Assembly: GCF_000335475.2 (NCBI RefSeq)
Contig: NZ_ANAH02000003.1
Location: forward strand, 1-48,768
DNA length: 48,768 nt
Source: Cystobacter fuscus DSM 2262
Lineage (GTDB): Bacteria; Myxococcota; Myxococcia; Myxococcales; Myxococcaceae
Reading direction: 5' to 3'
In this document: positions 38,063 to 46,848 of the stretch, piece by piece
How positions within the stretch are numbered: position 1 is the first letter of the stretch
Layout of the letters: every line of letters begins with the position of its first letter
Made by a program: the position numbers and the translations under genes
The notes under the pieces: model-generated
What the model saw: the letters and a program-made list of their open reading frames with translations, nothing else
Database searches by the model: none
What the model was told of the DNA's origin: nothing

Positions 38063-40996
38063 TCAGGACCGCAGGGGCAGGGACACGGTGAAGAGCGCGC
38101 CGCGCTCCGGCTCGCTCTCCACGCTCACGCCGCCGCCCAGCGCGCGGACGATCTCCCGCGTGATGTAGAGCCCCAGCCCCAGCCCGCCATAGTGCCGGTC
38201 GCTCACCGCGCGCTCGAACTTCTCGAAGATGCGCGCCTGGGCCTCGGCCGCGATGCCGATGCCTTCGTCCCGCACCCCCAGCAACGCGCGCCCGTCCACC
38301 GTGGCGAGCGTCACCTCCACCGGACGGCCCGCGCCGTACTTCAGCGCATTGGTGAGCAGATTGGTCACCACCTGCTCGAGCCGCAGCCGATCCCACCGCC
38401 CCACCACCGGCGCCTCGGCCAGCCGCAGCCGCAGCGCGCAGTCCGCCTTGGCCGCCTCGGCCTCGAAGGCGTGGGCCACCTCGCGCACCAGCGCGCTCAG
38501 GTCCACCGGCTCCAGGTGCAGCTCGAGCCGCCCCGTGCTGATGCGCGACACGTCCAGCAGGCCGCTCACCAGCACGCTGAGCTTGCGCGTCTGCGTGCTC
38601 ACCACGTCCAGCACCGCGCCCACCTGGCGCGCGGGCAGCACGCCTTCCGGTTCCGCACTCACGCGCCGTTGCAGGGCCTGCACCTTGAGCTGGATGGGGG
38701 TGAGCGGCGTCTTGAGCTCGTGGCTCGCCACCCCGAGGAAGTCGTCGCGCAGCTGCACCGCCGCCTGCGACGCCGCGTACAGCCGCGCGTTGTCCACCGC
38801 GAGCCCCGCGCGCCGGCCCAGATCCTCGGCGAGCCGCACGTCCGCCTCGTCGTAGCGCCGCCCTGACTCCGAGTGGGCGAGGATGAGCACACCCAGCAGC
38901 TTTCCGCGCGCCACCAGCGGCACCGCGAGGAAGGAGCGCAACCCCAACTGCCGCGCCATCCCCAGCCGCTCCGGGTCGCCTTCCGTCGCGGCGACGAGCA
39001 TGTCTTCCGAGACGTCCGGCACCCACGAGGTCTCGCCGGTGCGCAGCACGTGGGGCACCCCATACCGGGCCTTCAGGTTGAGGGCGTAGCGGCGGGCGAT
39101 CTCCCAGGCGAGCCGCACCTTCGCCGGATCGGTGTGGCTCACCGCGAGCCGACGCAGCGAGCCGTCCTCCTCCAGCATGTCCACGCAGCACCAGTCCGCG
39201 AGCGTGGGCACCGCGAGCCGTGCCACCTGTTGCAGCGTGGCCTCGGCCTCCAGCGTGCTGCCCAGCAGCGCGCTCGCCTCGGCGAGGAAGCGGTGGGCGT
39301 CGCGGGTGCGGCGCGCGTCGTCGATGTCCGTGGCCGTGCCGAACCACTTGAGGGGGCGGCCGTCCGGCTCGCGCATGCAGGTGGCGCGGGTGAGGAACCA
39401 CCGGTAGGCGCCGTCCGCGCGGCGGATGCGGTACTCCACCTCGTAGGGCTCGCCGGTGTGCACGCTGTGCGTCCAGCGCCGCTGGGTCTCGTCGAGATCC
39501 TCGGGGTGGATGAGCTGCGTCCACGAGTTGCCCAGCGCCGCCGCTTCCTCCCGGCCGATGTAGCGGGTGAGCACCTGGTTCACGTAGTCGAGCTGCCCGT
39601 CGGCGCGGGCGGTCCACACCACCTGGGGCATGGACTCGGCGAGCGTGCGGAACTCCTGCTCGCGCTTTTGAAGGGCGCGCTCCGCCTCCTTGAGCGCGGA
39701 GATGTCCTGGAAGGTGACCACCCCCACGGCGGGGCTGCCCTCCATGGCGGGCACCTGCGAGGACTCCACCAGGATGGCGGTGCTGCCGCGCGGAGTGTCC
39801 AGCAGCATCTGTAGCCCGCTCACGCTCTCGCCGCGCGCCGTGCGGGCCGAGGCCATCTGCTCGGACGGAATGGGGGTGCCATCCAGGTGGCGCACGGTGA
39901 CGATGCGGTCGTACTCGGCGCGCGTCTCGGGCCGCGGATAGGTTCCCCCCCACATCTGGTCCGCCGCCGCGTTGGCGAAGGTGAAGCGTCCACTGCCGCG
40001 CTCCACCAACACCAGCGGGACGGGGATCCGATGCAGGACGGCCTCGAGCCAGTGCTGCTGCGCGATGAGGCGCTCGTTGAGGGACTCCGCGTGTTGCTGT
40101 GCCCGCACCTGGGCCGTGACATCCAGGAAGAGCGCGCCCACGGCCACGACGGCGCCGTCCTCGCCCCGCACGGGGAAGTAGTTCACCATCACGTGGCGCC
40201 GCTCACCGGTGTGCGCGAAGTCCACGTACGTGGGCAGCCCCATCAGGGTCTCGCCCGTTCGCAGCACGTGCTCCACGCGCTGCTGGATGCGGGCGGACTC
40301 CTCCAGGGGCGATACCTCGCGCACGGTGCGCCCCACCACCTGCTCCGGGGAGCGGCCGATGGCGTGGGCGATCCACGCGTTGCAGCGCACGTAGCGCAGC
40401 TCGCGGTCCACCAGCGTCATGCCCACGGGCGCGGCCGCCAGCAGCGCGTCCACCAGGGGCAGGGGCCCCACCGCGCGCTGCACCTCCTGCACCGCCGCCT
40501 GCACGCGTGCCGCGCTCTCGCGCTCCAGCAGCTCGCGCTCGCGCCGGCGCATCTCGGCCTCCTCGCGCTGCAACTGCCGGCCACGGCGGTAGAGGTCCAC
40601 GAAGACGCCCACCTTCGCGCGCAGGATGTCCGGATCATAGGGCTTGACGATGTAGTCCACCGCCCCGTGTGCGTAGCCCTCGAGGATCGCCCCCTCGTCG
40701 CGGCTCACGGCGCTGAGGAAGAGGATGGGCGTGGCGGCCGAGCGCTTGCGTTGTTTGATGAGCGTCGCCGTCTCCAGCCCGCTCAGCCCCGGCATCTGCA
40801 CGTCCAGCAGCACCGCGGCGAAGTCCTCGGAGAGCATCGCCTTGAGCGCCTCCTCTCCGGACGTCACCTTCACCAGGGGCTGGCCCAGCGGCGCGAGCAC
40901 CGCCTCGAGCGCGATCAGGTTGGGGGGGTAGTCGTCCACCAGCAGCAGCGGGGCGGGCGGCAAGGGGGCGGAAGAGGAGGTGGGCACGGAGGGCAC
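38063..40996 (-). CDS. Hybrid histidine kinase: receiver-PAS-PAS-PAS-GAF-HisKA-HATPase
   Basis: 977 aa, soluble. N-terminal receiver (about 16-135) with LLLVDDYPPN, phospho-acceptor D65 in VLLDVQMPG and KPYD (Lys switch). A coiled linker (about 136-170). Three PAS units (about 185-305; 315-430 with FQDISALKEAERAL; 440-565 with YRIRRADGAYRWFLTRATC). A GAF domain (about 580-735, RSFLAVPLVARGKLLGVLILAH). HisKA with SHELKTPLTPIQLKVQAL (His about 759). HATPase with NLLTNALKYG, VRDEGIGIAAEAQARIFEKFER and GGLGLGLYI. It phosphorylates itself; the front receiver may be its output or an input gate. No cognate regulator gene is adjacent. Signal unknown. Confidence 0.93.
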   Translation of the reverse strand: MPSVPTSSSAPLPPAPLLLVDDYPPNLIALEAVLAPLGQPLVKVTSGEEALKAMLSEDFAAVLLDVQMPGLSGLETATLIKQRKRSAATPILFLSAVSRDEGAILEGYAHGAVDYIVKPYDPDILRAKVGVFVDLYRRGRQLQREEAEMRRRERELLERESAARVQAAVQEVQRAVGPLPLVDALLAAAPVGMTLVDRELRYVRCNAWIAHAIGRSPEQVVGRTVREVSPLEESARIQQRVEHVLRTGETLMGLPTYVDFAHTGERRHVMVNYFPVRGEDGAVVAVGALFLDVTAQVRAQQHAESLNERLIAQQHWLEAVLHRIPVPLVLVERGSGRFTFANAAADQMWGGTYPRPETRAEYDRIVTVRHLDGTPIPSEQMASARTARGESVSGLQMLLDTPRGSTAILVESSQVPAMEGSPAVGVVTFQDISALKEAERALQKREQEFRTLAESMPQVVWTARADGQLDYVNQVLTRYIGREEAAALGNSWTQLIHPEDLDETQRRWTHSVHTGEPYEVEYRIRRADGAYRWFLTRATCMREPDGRPLKWFGTATDIDDARRTRDAHRFLAEASALLGSTLEAEATLQQVARLAVPTLADWCCVDMLEEDGSLRRLAVSHTDPAKVRLAWEIARRYALNLKARYGVPHVLRTGETSWVPDVSEDMLVAATEGDPERLGMARQLGLRSFLAVPLVARGKLLGVLILAHSESGRRYDEADVRLAEDLGRRAGLAVDNARLYAASQAAVQLRDDFLGVASHELKTPLTPIQLKVQALQRRVSAEPEGVLPARQVGAVLDVVSTQTRKLSVLVSGLLDVSRISTGRLELHLEPVDLSALVREVAHAFEAEAAKADCALRLRLAEAPVVGRWDRLRLEQVVTNLLTNALKYGAGRPVEVTLATVDGRALLGVRDEGIGIAAEAQARIFEKFERAVSDRHYGGLGLGLYITREIVRALGGGVSVESEPERGALFTVSLPLRS

Positions 40997-41321
40997 GCGC
41001 GGGCGGGGGCAGAGGGAGAACCTCGCACAGAAGCGCCCCAGGCGCGCGGGTCCGCGTGGAGGGGCGGTCTGGCTCCAGACGGTCCTCTAACGCCGAGTCG
41101 CGCGCGACCCCCGAGGTGCGTCCTGCTCGCTCGGGGTACGACCCGTTAGCAGGGAGGGCGAGCGTCCAAGGGCCTCCTGGGGTAGGCGCCCACGCTTCGG
41201 CCAGGACCATTCCTCGGGGAAGCAGTGTCAGGTTTCGCACGGCGGGCCCGGTGGCTGCCTGTCAAGCAGGACACCCCGTGAAGCCCTCTCCCCCCTCACC
41301 CAGGGTGGACCCAGGTTGGAG
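40997..41321. other. Intergenic region, nothing recognised
   Basis: 325 bp between the divergent kinase (minus) and lipoprotein (plus) genes. Open frames here lack ribosome-binding sites and resemble no protein family. Promoters for both genes are presumed. Confidence 0.5.
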
Positions 41322-41343
41322 ATGGCGTTGATGAAAACGCCAT
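41322..41343 (+). promoter_or_regulatory. 8-bp inverted repeat in the lipoprotein leader
   Basis: ATGGCGTT (41322-41329) and AACGCCAT (41336-41343) with a 6-nt spacer, 38 bp before the lipoprotein start. It may be an operator or an mRNA hairpin. The repeat is exact; the role is inferred. Confidence 0.4.
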
Positions 41344-41381
41344 TGCAAGACAACCACGATGGAACGCGGGGTGGATGCCTC

Positions 41382-41765
41382 ATGAAGAAACAAATCCTGA
41401 TGCTGAGTCTCTGTGGTCTGATGGGGTTCCTGGGGGCCGGGTGCGGCGGCGCGACGGAGGAGCCGGCACCACAGGCGAGTGAGCAGTCTCCCGCCGGAGG
41501 ACAACCGGAAGCCGTTCCACCCGCTGATGACTCCCAGGGGGCCTCGACCGCGGGTGAAGATGGCGGGGTGACGGCGATGGCCAAGAATTGTCAAACCACC
41601 TGTACCGGCCATAACAGCAGCGGCGCGACGTGTGGGGTCGTCGGCTTCGGCTCCACCACCTTCCTGGGCGGCTGCACCAAGGCCTGCAGGTTCGCGAGGC
41701 AGGACGCCGACACGAAGGCCCAGACGAACGGCTGTTTCATCGAATCCTGCAATGACCAATGCTAG
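41382..41765 (+). CDS. Small Cys-rich lipoprotein
   Basis: 127 aa. Lipobox FLGAGC (Cys21), then GGATEEPAPQ, a disordered Pro/Gln/Ser-rich spacer to about residue 65, and a compact domain with eight Cys (NCQTTCTGH, TCGVVGFG, GCTKACRF, GCFIESCNDQC) that probably forms disulfides. A secreted, lipid-anchored protein of unknown role; the layout parallels the one at 37124-37405. ATG 41382 was preferred to an ATG at 41316 because the signal peptide begins there. Confidence 0.75.
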   Translation: MKKQILMLSLCGLMGFLGAGCGGATEEPAPQASEQSPAGGQPEAVPPADDSQGASTAGEDGGVTAMAKNCQTTCTGHNSSGATCGVVGFGSTTFLGGCTKACRFARQDADTKAQTNGCFIESCNDQC

Positions 41766-41883
41766 GAGCGTGCTCCGGCCTCGGAACGAGGACGGGGGAC
41801 GTGAGGGCGTGGGGCGCTTCTCCAGGATCTCCCGGAGGAGGGCCCTCGGCGCCGGGGCTGATGTCCTCGGCGCGCGTGCCTTC

Positions 41884-42315
41884 TCAACCGCGACCGCCAT
41901 CCGCTTGGGCACGCCATTGCTCGAGGAGCTCCAGGGCCTTTTCCCGCGTGGCGACGAATTGAATCTTCGTTCGCGGCGGATCATCCGGTGACCGGGTCAG
42001 CGCGGCGGCGAAGACCACTCCCTTGGCGATGGCCCTGTGCAACAGCCGCGTGTTGAAGAGGATCATTCCCAGGAACCACTCGGACCGGATGTTTTCGCTC
42101 ATGTAGCGTTTGGCCTCCGCGTCCATCCCCATCGAGGCCTGCATGTCGCTCAGGACGAAGTAGGGCTGCTCCTTGGCCAGCTCCCGGTAGAGATTCACGA
42201 TTTGAACGGCTTCCTCCCGCGAGCACTCTCCTTGGGTTTTCATCCAGAGCAGATCAGGGGGCTCGAAGCGGAAGGTGTTCGCCCCTATCGTCCATTCACG
42301 TGGGCCGGGCGTCAT
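41884..42315 (-). CDS. Hypothetical protein, possible STAS/SpoIIAA-like fold
   Basis: 143 aa, not firmly recognised. The pattern WTIGANTFRFEPPDLLWMKTQGECSREEAVQIVNLYRELAKEQPYFVLSDMQ, with a terminal FVATREKALELLEQW helix, suggests the alternating strand-helix layout of SpoIIAA/STAS-like proteins often seen as orphan genes in myxobacteria. No catalytic motif, no signal peptide. ATG 42315 is a guess based on where the domain starts; ATG 42369 would add 18 residues, and neither has a good ribosome-binding site. Divergent from the dehydratase gene. Confidence 0.6.
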   Translation of the reverse strand: MTPGPREWTIGANTFRFEPPDLLWMKTQGECSREEAVQIVNLYRELAKEQPYFVLSDMQASMGMDAEAKRYMSENIRSEWFLGMILFNTRLLHRAIAKGVVFAAALTRSPDDPPRTKIQFVATREKALELLEQWRAQADGGRG

Positions 42316-42436
42316 ACGCGCGGCCGATGGTAGCAAGAATCGACCCGCGCCAACGAAGAGGTTATCCATGGGGACGTGGCGCGCGCGGGTGCGCGGCCTG
42401 CTACAACCCTCAGTGTCCTCACGACCCTTACTCCCC

Positions 42437-43384
42437 GTGACCCTTCCTCTTTCACGTGACGATATCCGCGCCGCCCACGAGCGCATCCGCCCCTATATCC
42501 GCCGCACGCCCGCCTGGAGACTGCCGGGCGGAGCCCTGGGACATGACGGCCCGGTGAGCCTCAAGCTGGAGCTGCTCCAGCACGCGGGCTCGTTCAAGTC
42601 GCGAGGGGCCTTCAACACCCTGCTGACGCAGCGGGTGCCGGAGGCGGGCGTCGCCGCGGCCTCGGGAGGCAATCATGGGGCGGCAGTCGCCTACGCGGCG
42701 AGACGGCTGGGCGTTCCGGCCCGCATCTTCGTCCCGGAGATCTCCAGCCCCGCCAAGGTCGAGGTCATCCGCCGCCTCGGTGCCGAGGTCGTCATCCAGG
42801 GGTTGCGCTACGCCGACGCGCTCCAGGCCTGCGCCGCGTACATCGAGCAGACGGGCGCGCTGTCCATCCACGCCTACGATGCGCTCTCCACCATCCAGGG
42901 CCAGGGCACCGTGGCGCTCGAATGGGAAGAGGAGGAGCCGGGGCTCGATACGGTCCTCGTGGCCGTGGGTGGAGGCGGGCTGATCTCCGGCATCGCGAGC
43001 TGGTGGGCGGGGCGGGGCGTCAAGGTCGTCGGCGTGGAGCCCGAGGGCTCACGGGCCCTGCATGCCTCGCTCGAGGCGGGACACCCCGTGGACGTGGTGG
43101 TCGAGTCGATCGCCGCGGATTCGCTCGGCGCGCGCAACACGGGAGGGCTCGTGTTCTCCATCGCCCGCGCGGCGGTGGACCATGTGGCGCTGGTGAGCGA
43201 CGCGGCGATCCGCGAGGCCCAGCGCACGCTCTGGCGGGACTGGCGCATCGCCTCGGAGCCCGGCGGTGCGACGGCCCTGTCCGCGCTGCTCTCCGGGGCC
43301 TACCGGCCACGCCCGGGTGAGCGCGTCGGCGTGCTGCTCTGTGGGGGCAATGTGGAGCTGAGCAAGCTCGCGGAGATCCTCTAA
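42437..43384 (+). CDS. Threonine/serine dehydratase family PLP enzyme
   Basis: 315 aa, fold-type II PLP enzyme. The PLP lysine is in GSFKSRGAFN (K54), the phosphate and substrate loop in ASGGNHGAAVAYAA, and the tetraglycine loop in VAVGGGGLISGIASWW; LLCGGNVELSKL closes the chain. It lacks the C-terminal ACT-like regulatory domain of biosynthetic IlvA, so it is a catabolic-type threonine or serine dehydratase, or a racemase-like relative. GTG 42437 gives the family-like start MTLPLSRDDIRAAHERI; ATG 42368, which has a better ribosome-binding site (AGAGG), would add 23 residues. Confidence 0.85.
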   Translation: MTLPLSRDDIRAAHERIRPYIRRTPAWRLPGGALGHDGPVSLKLELLQHAGSFKSRGAFNTLLTQRVPEAGVAAASGGNHGAAVAYAARRLGVPARIFVPEISSPAKVEVIRRLGAEVVIQGLRYADALQACAAYIEQTGALSIHAYDALSTIQGQGTVALEWEEEEPGLDTVLVAVGGGGLISGIASWWAGRGVKVVGVEPEGSRALHASLEAGHPVDVVVESIAADSLGARNTGGLVFSIARAAVDHVALVSDAAIREAQRTLWRDWRIASEPGGATALSALLSGAYRPRPGERVGVLLCGGNVELSKLAEIL

Positions 43385-43441
43385 CCTCCGGAGCACATCC
43401 GAAGTACCGGGAGCGGCCCCACCGGCTGCTCCGGCTCGGAC

Positions 43442-43455
43442 CATACTCAGGTATG
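43442..43455. promoter_or_regulatory. CATAC-TCAG-GTATG palindrome upstream of the FixJ-like regulator
   Basis: Five-base arms around a four-base centre, ending 36 bp before the regulator start. Closely related to the 18-bp palindrome at 46700-46717. A likely binding site of the FixJ-like regulator, hence autoregulation (inference). Confidence 0.5.
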
Positions 43456-43491
43456 ATTGTGGGCGCTTCCCCTGCATGCCAAGGTCTGGGC

Positions 43492-44154
43492 ATGAGTGAG
43501 GACGCCGTCATCCACATCGTCGACGACGACCCGTCGCTGCGCACGGCCTTGCAGTCCCTGTTCCGCTCCGTCGGGATGGTGGCCTGGGCCCATGCCTCGG
43601 TGCGCGCCTTCCTCGACGCCGAGCGGGTGGACGCCCCCGGCTGTCTGCTGCTCGACGTGCGCCTGCCCGGCACCAGTGGCCTCGACTTCCAGGGGCAGCT
43701 CGAGTCGCTCGGCATCGACCTGCCGGTGATCATGATGACCGGCCACGGCGACATTCCCATGTCGGTGCGGGCGATGAAGGCCGGCGCGGTCGATTTCCTG
43801 CCCAAGCCCTTTCGTGAGCAGGATCTGCTCGATGCCGTGACGCTCGCGGTGGAGCGCCATCGCGGCCAGCGCTCCGAACGCGTGGACCTGGCTGGCCTGC
43901 GTCAGCGCTTCAGCACCCTGTCGAAGCGCGAGCAGCAGGTGATGAGCCTGGTGACCATCGGGCGGCTCAACAAGGAGGTGGCCGGAGACCTCCACTTGAG
44001 CGAGATCACGGTCAAGATCCATCGCGGCTCGGCGATGCGCAAGATGGGGGCGAACAGCCTGGCGGATCTGGTGCGCATGGCCGAGGCGCTGAGCCTCCCG
44101 AAGACCCTGGCCGAGGCCCTGACCGCAATCCAGACACGAAAGCCCTCGTCCTGA
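43492..44154 (+). CDS. FixJ/NarL-type response regulator
   Basis: 220 aa. Receiver domain (about 5-120) with IVDDDPS (9-15), phospho-acceptor D55 in LLLDVRLPG, MMTGHGDIPMSVRAMKAGAVDFLPKPF (FixJ-type). The C-terminal LuxR helix-turn-helix (about 146-205) has LSKREQQVMSLVTIGRLNKEVA and EITVKIHRGSAMRKMGA. It is a DNA-binding output protein, probably phosphorylated by the PAS kinase encoded two genes downstream. ATG 43492, with AAGG upstream, was chosen; ATG 43453 overlaps the palindrome. Confidence 0.93.
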   Translation: MSEDAVIHIVDDDPSLRTALQSLFRSVGMVAWAHASVRAFLDAERVDAPGCLLLDVRLPGTSGLDFQGQLESLGIDLPVIMMTGHGDIPMSVRAMKAGAVDFLPKPFREQDLLDAVTLAVERHRGQRSERVDLAGLRQRFSTLSKREQQVMSLVTIGRLNKEVAGDLHLSEITVKIHRGSAMRKMGANSLADLVRMAEALSLPKTLAEALTAIQTRKPSS

Positions 44155-44184
44155 AACGCGCAGCTGGGAAAGGCCAGGAATGCC

Positions 44185-44553
44185 ATGCCGTCCGCTCCCC
44201 TCATCTCCGTCATCGACGATGACGCGTCGGTCCGTCTGGCCGTGCTCAGCCTGCTGCGGTCGTTCGGGCTGAAGGGACTGGCGTTCGACAGCGCCGAGGC
44301 GTTCCTGGAGTCAGGCGAGCTCGAGACCACGAACCTGGTCATCACCGACATCCACATGCCGGGCATGAGCGGCATCGATCTCAAGCGGACGCTCGACGCG
44401 CGGGGTTCCACGGTGCCCGTCATCATGATCACCGCCAAGCTGGAGGCGGCGGTGTGGCAGCGGGCGCGGGCGTGCAATCCGTCCGGCCTCCTGAAGAAGC
44501 CTTTCGACAGCGAGGAGTTCATCGCCTGCGTGGAACGCGCCCTTGCGCCGTGA
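44185..44553 (+). CDS. Stand-alone response-regulator receiver
   Basis: 122 aa, receiver only: ISVIDDDASVR (acidic pair), phospho-acceptor D55 in VITDIHMPGMSG, Thr in IMITAK, and KKPF (Lys switch). With no output domain it may act as a phosphate sink or a protein-protein switch for the neighbouring kinase and FixJ-like regulator. It lies 30 bp after the FixJ-like gene and 44 bp before the kinase gene. Confidence 0.93.
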   Translation: MPSAPLISVIDDDASVRLAVLSLLRSFGLKGLAFDSAEAFLESGELETTNLVITDIHMPGMSGIDLKRTLDARGSTVPVIMITAKLEAAVWQRARACNPSGLLKKPFDSEEFIACVERALAP

Positions 44554-44597
44554 GATCCCGCCGCGCATGCTCCCACGTCGTTTCAAGGAGTGGGCTG

Positions 44598-46676
44598 ATG
44601 CCGGAAGGAAACGGGCCGGAGGATGTCGGGACCTTGCCGGGTCTGCTCGGAGCGGTCGTCAATGGCGCGGCCGAGAGCGTCATCGTCCGCGACCCGAGCG
44701 GCCGCGTCCTGTTGTGGAACAAGGCGTCCGAGGCGCTCTATGGCTTTTCTCGCGAGGCCATGCTGGGCCGTCACCTCCATGACCGCCTCAATGCCCACCA
44801 CCCAACGACCATCACCGGTCTCGAGCAGCACCTGCTCGAGCAGGGGCACTGGGAAGGCGAGCTGAAACGCACCACCGCGTCCGGCGAGGAGCGGCGTGTC
44901 GAGGTCAGGTGGACGGTGCTGCGCGGCCCCGAGGGTCATCCCGCCGCGATCATCGAATACGGCCGCGATACCACCCGCTTGAGCGTGATCGAGCTCGAAT
45001 CCCGGCTTCAGGCGCACCGCTACCGCAACCTGTTCCAGGCCATGGCGGCGGCGTTCTGGGAGATCGATTTCTCGGAGGTGAGCAGGATGCTGGCCCAGCT
45101 CATCCATGGCGGCGTCAAGGACGTCCGCGGCTACTTCGAGGCCCATCCCGAGTTCATCGACGCCACCCTCGCCGCGGCGCGCGTGGTCGATGTCAATGAC
45201 AAGAGCGTGGCGCTGTTCGGTGACGGGAGGCGTGAAGACATCATCGGCGGCTCGCTCGAGCCCTACTGGCCGCCGGAGAGCCGCCACGTCTATGCCGAGA
45301 GCCTGCTGGCGGCGCTCGACCGGCTGCCCCATCTGTCCCGGGAGACGCGGCTCACCACGCTCGGCGGACGGAAGATCGATGCCCTGTTCACGGTGTGCTG
45401 GCCCTCGGGCCACCATGGGCGAGGCACGGTGCTGATCGGCATCATCGACCTCTCCGACCGGGTGGCGGCGGAGCAGGAGGTGCGCGCCAGCGAGCTGCGC
45501 TTCCGCCAGCTCTTCCAGGCCATGTCGACGGCGCTGTTCCAGATCAACACCACGCGCCAGCGCGCGCTCCTGGCCGAGCTGGAGGCACGCGGCGTCGAGG
45601 ACCTCGCCGCCTATTTCGACAGCCACCCTGGCTTCCTGCTCACCTGCATGGACGCCATGACCATTGACGACGTCAATGAAGCGGCGGTGCACCTCATGGG
45701 CGCCAGGGACCGGTCGGAGTTGGTCGGCCAGCCGGTGACGCGCTTCTGGCCGCCCTCGTCCCATCCGGTCATCCGGCGTTCGCTGCTCTCCAGCTACAGG
45801 AAGCAGACCAGCTTCGAGGAGGAGACGGTCCATTACCGGTTGGATGGCAGCGAGCTCAACACGCTGTTCACCCTCAACGACTCCCCCGAGCTGCGGGCGC
45901 GCGGCATGGTGCTGGTCGGGCTGACCGACATCACCGAGCGCGAAGCCGCGCAGAAGGCGCTGCGGCAAGTGCAGAGCGAGTTCGCCCATGCCTCGCGCCT
46001 GTCGATGCTCGGAGAGCTGACGGCGTCGATTGCCCACGAGGTGAACCAGCCCCTGGCCGCCATCGCCGCCCATGGCGCGGCGGCGACGCGGTGGCTCTCG
46101 CGGCCCGAGCCGGATCTCGACGAGCTACGCGCCATCAACGCCAACATGGTCAGCGACGCGAGGCGCGCCGCCGACATCATCGCCCGCCTGCGCGCCATGG
46201 CCTCGAACAAGGCCTCGGAGCGGCAGCGCCTGTCGCCCAACCTCGTCATCGAGGAGGCGGTGCGCTTCCTCCACCACGAGCTGATGGCGCACGAGGTCGA
46301 GCTGCGCCTCGAGCTCGCCGACGGCCTGCCGGACATCGAGGCCGACCGTGTGCAGCTCCAGCAGATCATCGTCAACCTGGCGCTCAACGCCATGCAGGAA
46401 ATGAAGCGCGCCTGCTGCCCACGGCCCCGGCTCAAGCTGAGGACCCTGGCGGGTGACGGCGAACTGCGCTTCGAGCTCGAGGACTCGGGGCCGGGCATTC
46501 CGCCGCAACATCACGATCGGCTCTTCCAGAGCTTCTTCACCACCAAGGCGGCCGGTCTCGGCCTGGGGCTGTCGATCTGCCGCAACATCATCGAGGCGCA
46601 CGGCGGCCGCATCTGGGCGGAAAACATCCCCTCCGGCGGGGCGCGATTCGTCTTCACCCTGCCCATCGCGGGATAG
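44598..46676 (+). CDS. PAS-domain sensor histidine kinase (FixL/DctB-type)
   Basis: 692 aa, no membrane helices. A first PAS (about 12-130) is followed by two copies of an unusual PAS-like unit (about 135-300 and 300-460) sharing FRxLFQAM..A.F.I, L..GV.D...YF..HP.F, V.DVN..AV.L.G and FWPP.S. HisKA with SIAHEVNQPLAAIAAHG (His about 480), then HATPase with IVNLALNAMQEM, ELEDSGPGIPPQHHDRLFQSFFTTKAAGLGLGLSICR. AAGGAG lies eight bases before ATG 44598. Probably the sensor for the two upstream regulators; the signal is unknown. The gene order and style look like an acquired proteobacterial module (inference). Confidence 0.93.
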   Translation: MPEGNGPEDVGTLPGLLGAVVNGAAESVIVRDPSGRVLLWNKASEALYGFSREAMLGRHLHDRLNAHHPTTITGLEQHLLEQGHWEGELKRTTASGEERRVEVRWTVLRGPEGHPAAIIEYGRDTTRLSVIELESRLQAHRYRNLFQAMAAAFWEIDFSEVSRMLAQLIHGGVKDVRGYFEAHPEFIDATLAAARVVDVNDKSVALFGDGRREDIIGGSLEPYWPPESRHVYAESLLAALDRLPHLSRETRLTTLGGRKIDALFTVCWPSGHHGRGTVLIGIIDLSDRVAAEQEVRASELRFRQLFQAMSTALFQINTTRQRALLAELEARGVEDLAAYFDSHPGFLLTCMDAMTIDDVNEAAVHLMGARDRSELVGQPVTRFWPPSSHPVIRRSLLSSYRKQTSFEEETVHYRLDGSELNTLFTLNDSPELRARGMVLVGLTDITEREAAQKALRQVQSEFAHASRLSMLGELTASIAHEVNQPLAAIAAHGAAATRWLSRPEPDLDELRAINANMVSDARRAADIIARLRAMASNKASERQRLSPNLVIEEAVRFLHHELMAHEVELRLELADGLPDIEADRVQLQQIIVNLALNAMQEMKRACCPRPRLKLRTLAGDGELRFELEDSGPGIPPQHHDRLFQSFFTTKAAGLGLGLSICRNIIEAHGGRIWAENIPSGGARFVFTLPIAG

Positions 46677-46699
46677 CAGCGCCCGGTGGAGGGGATGAC

Positions 46700-46717
46700 C
46701 CCATACCAAGGTATGGG
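46700..46717. promoter_or_regulatory. 18-bp perfect palindrome before the hydrolase gene
   Basis: CCCATACCAAGGTATGGG, perfectly symmetric, 132 bp upstream of the hydrolase start and 24 bp after the kinase stop. It shares CATAC/GTATG arms with the site at 43442-43455. A probable operator of the FixJ-like regulator. Confidence 0.6.
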
Positions 46718-46848
46718 CCGGCTCATCCCCCCGTACAAAAGACAGCGCGACGGTCAATCGTCATAGTTGCTCCATCGCTCGCACGGGAATGAGGGTCAAA
46801 ACCCATCCCCGCCGAAGTCACCACCTGCTCGCGGAGGAAAAACCAGAC

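Noticed and set aside
37971-39953. 660-codon frame overlapping the hybrid kinase gene on the same strand in another frame
   Set aside because: It lacks recognisable domains and is Arg/Ala/Gly/His-rich, a frame shadow of the kinase gene.
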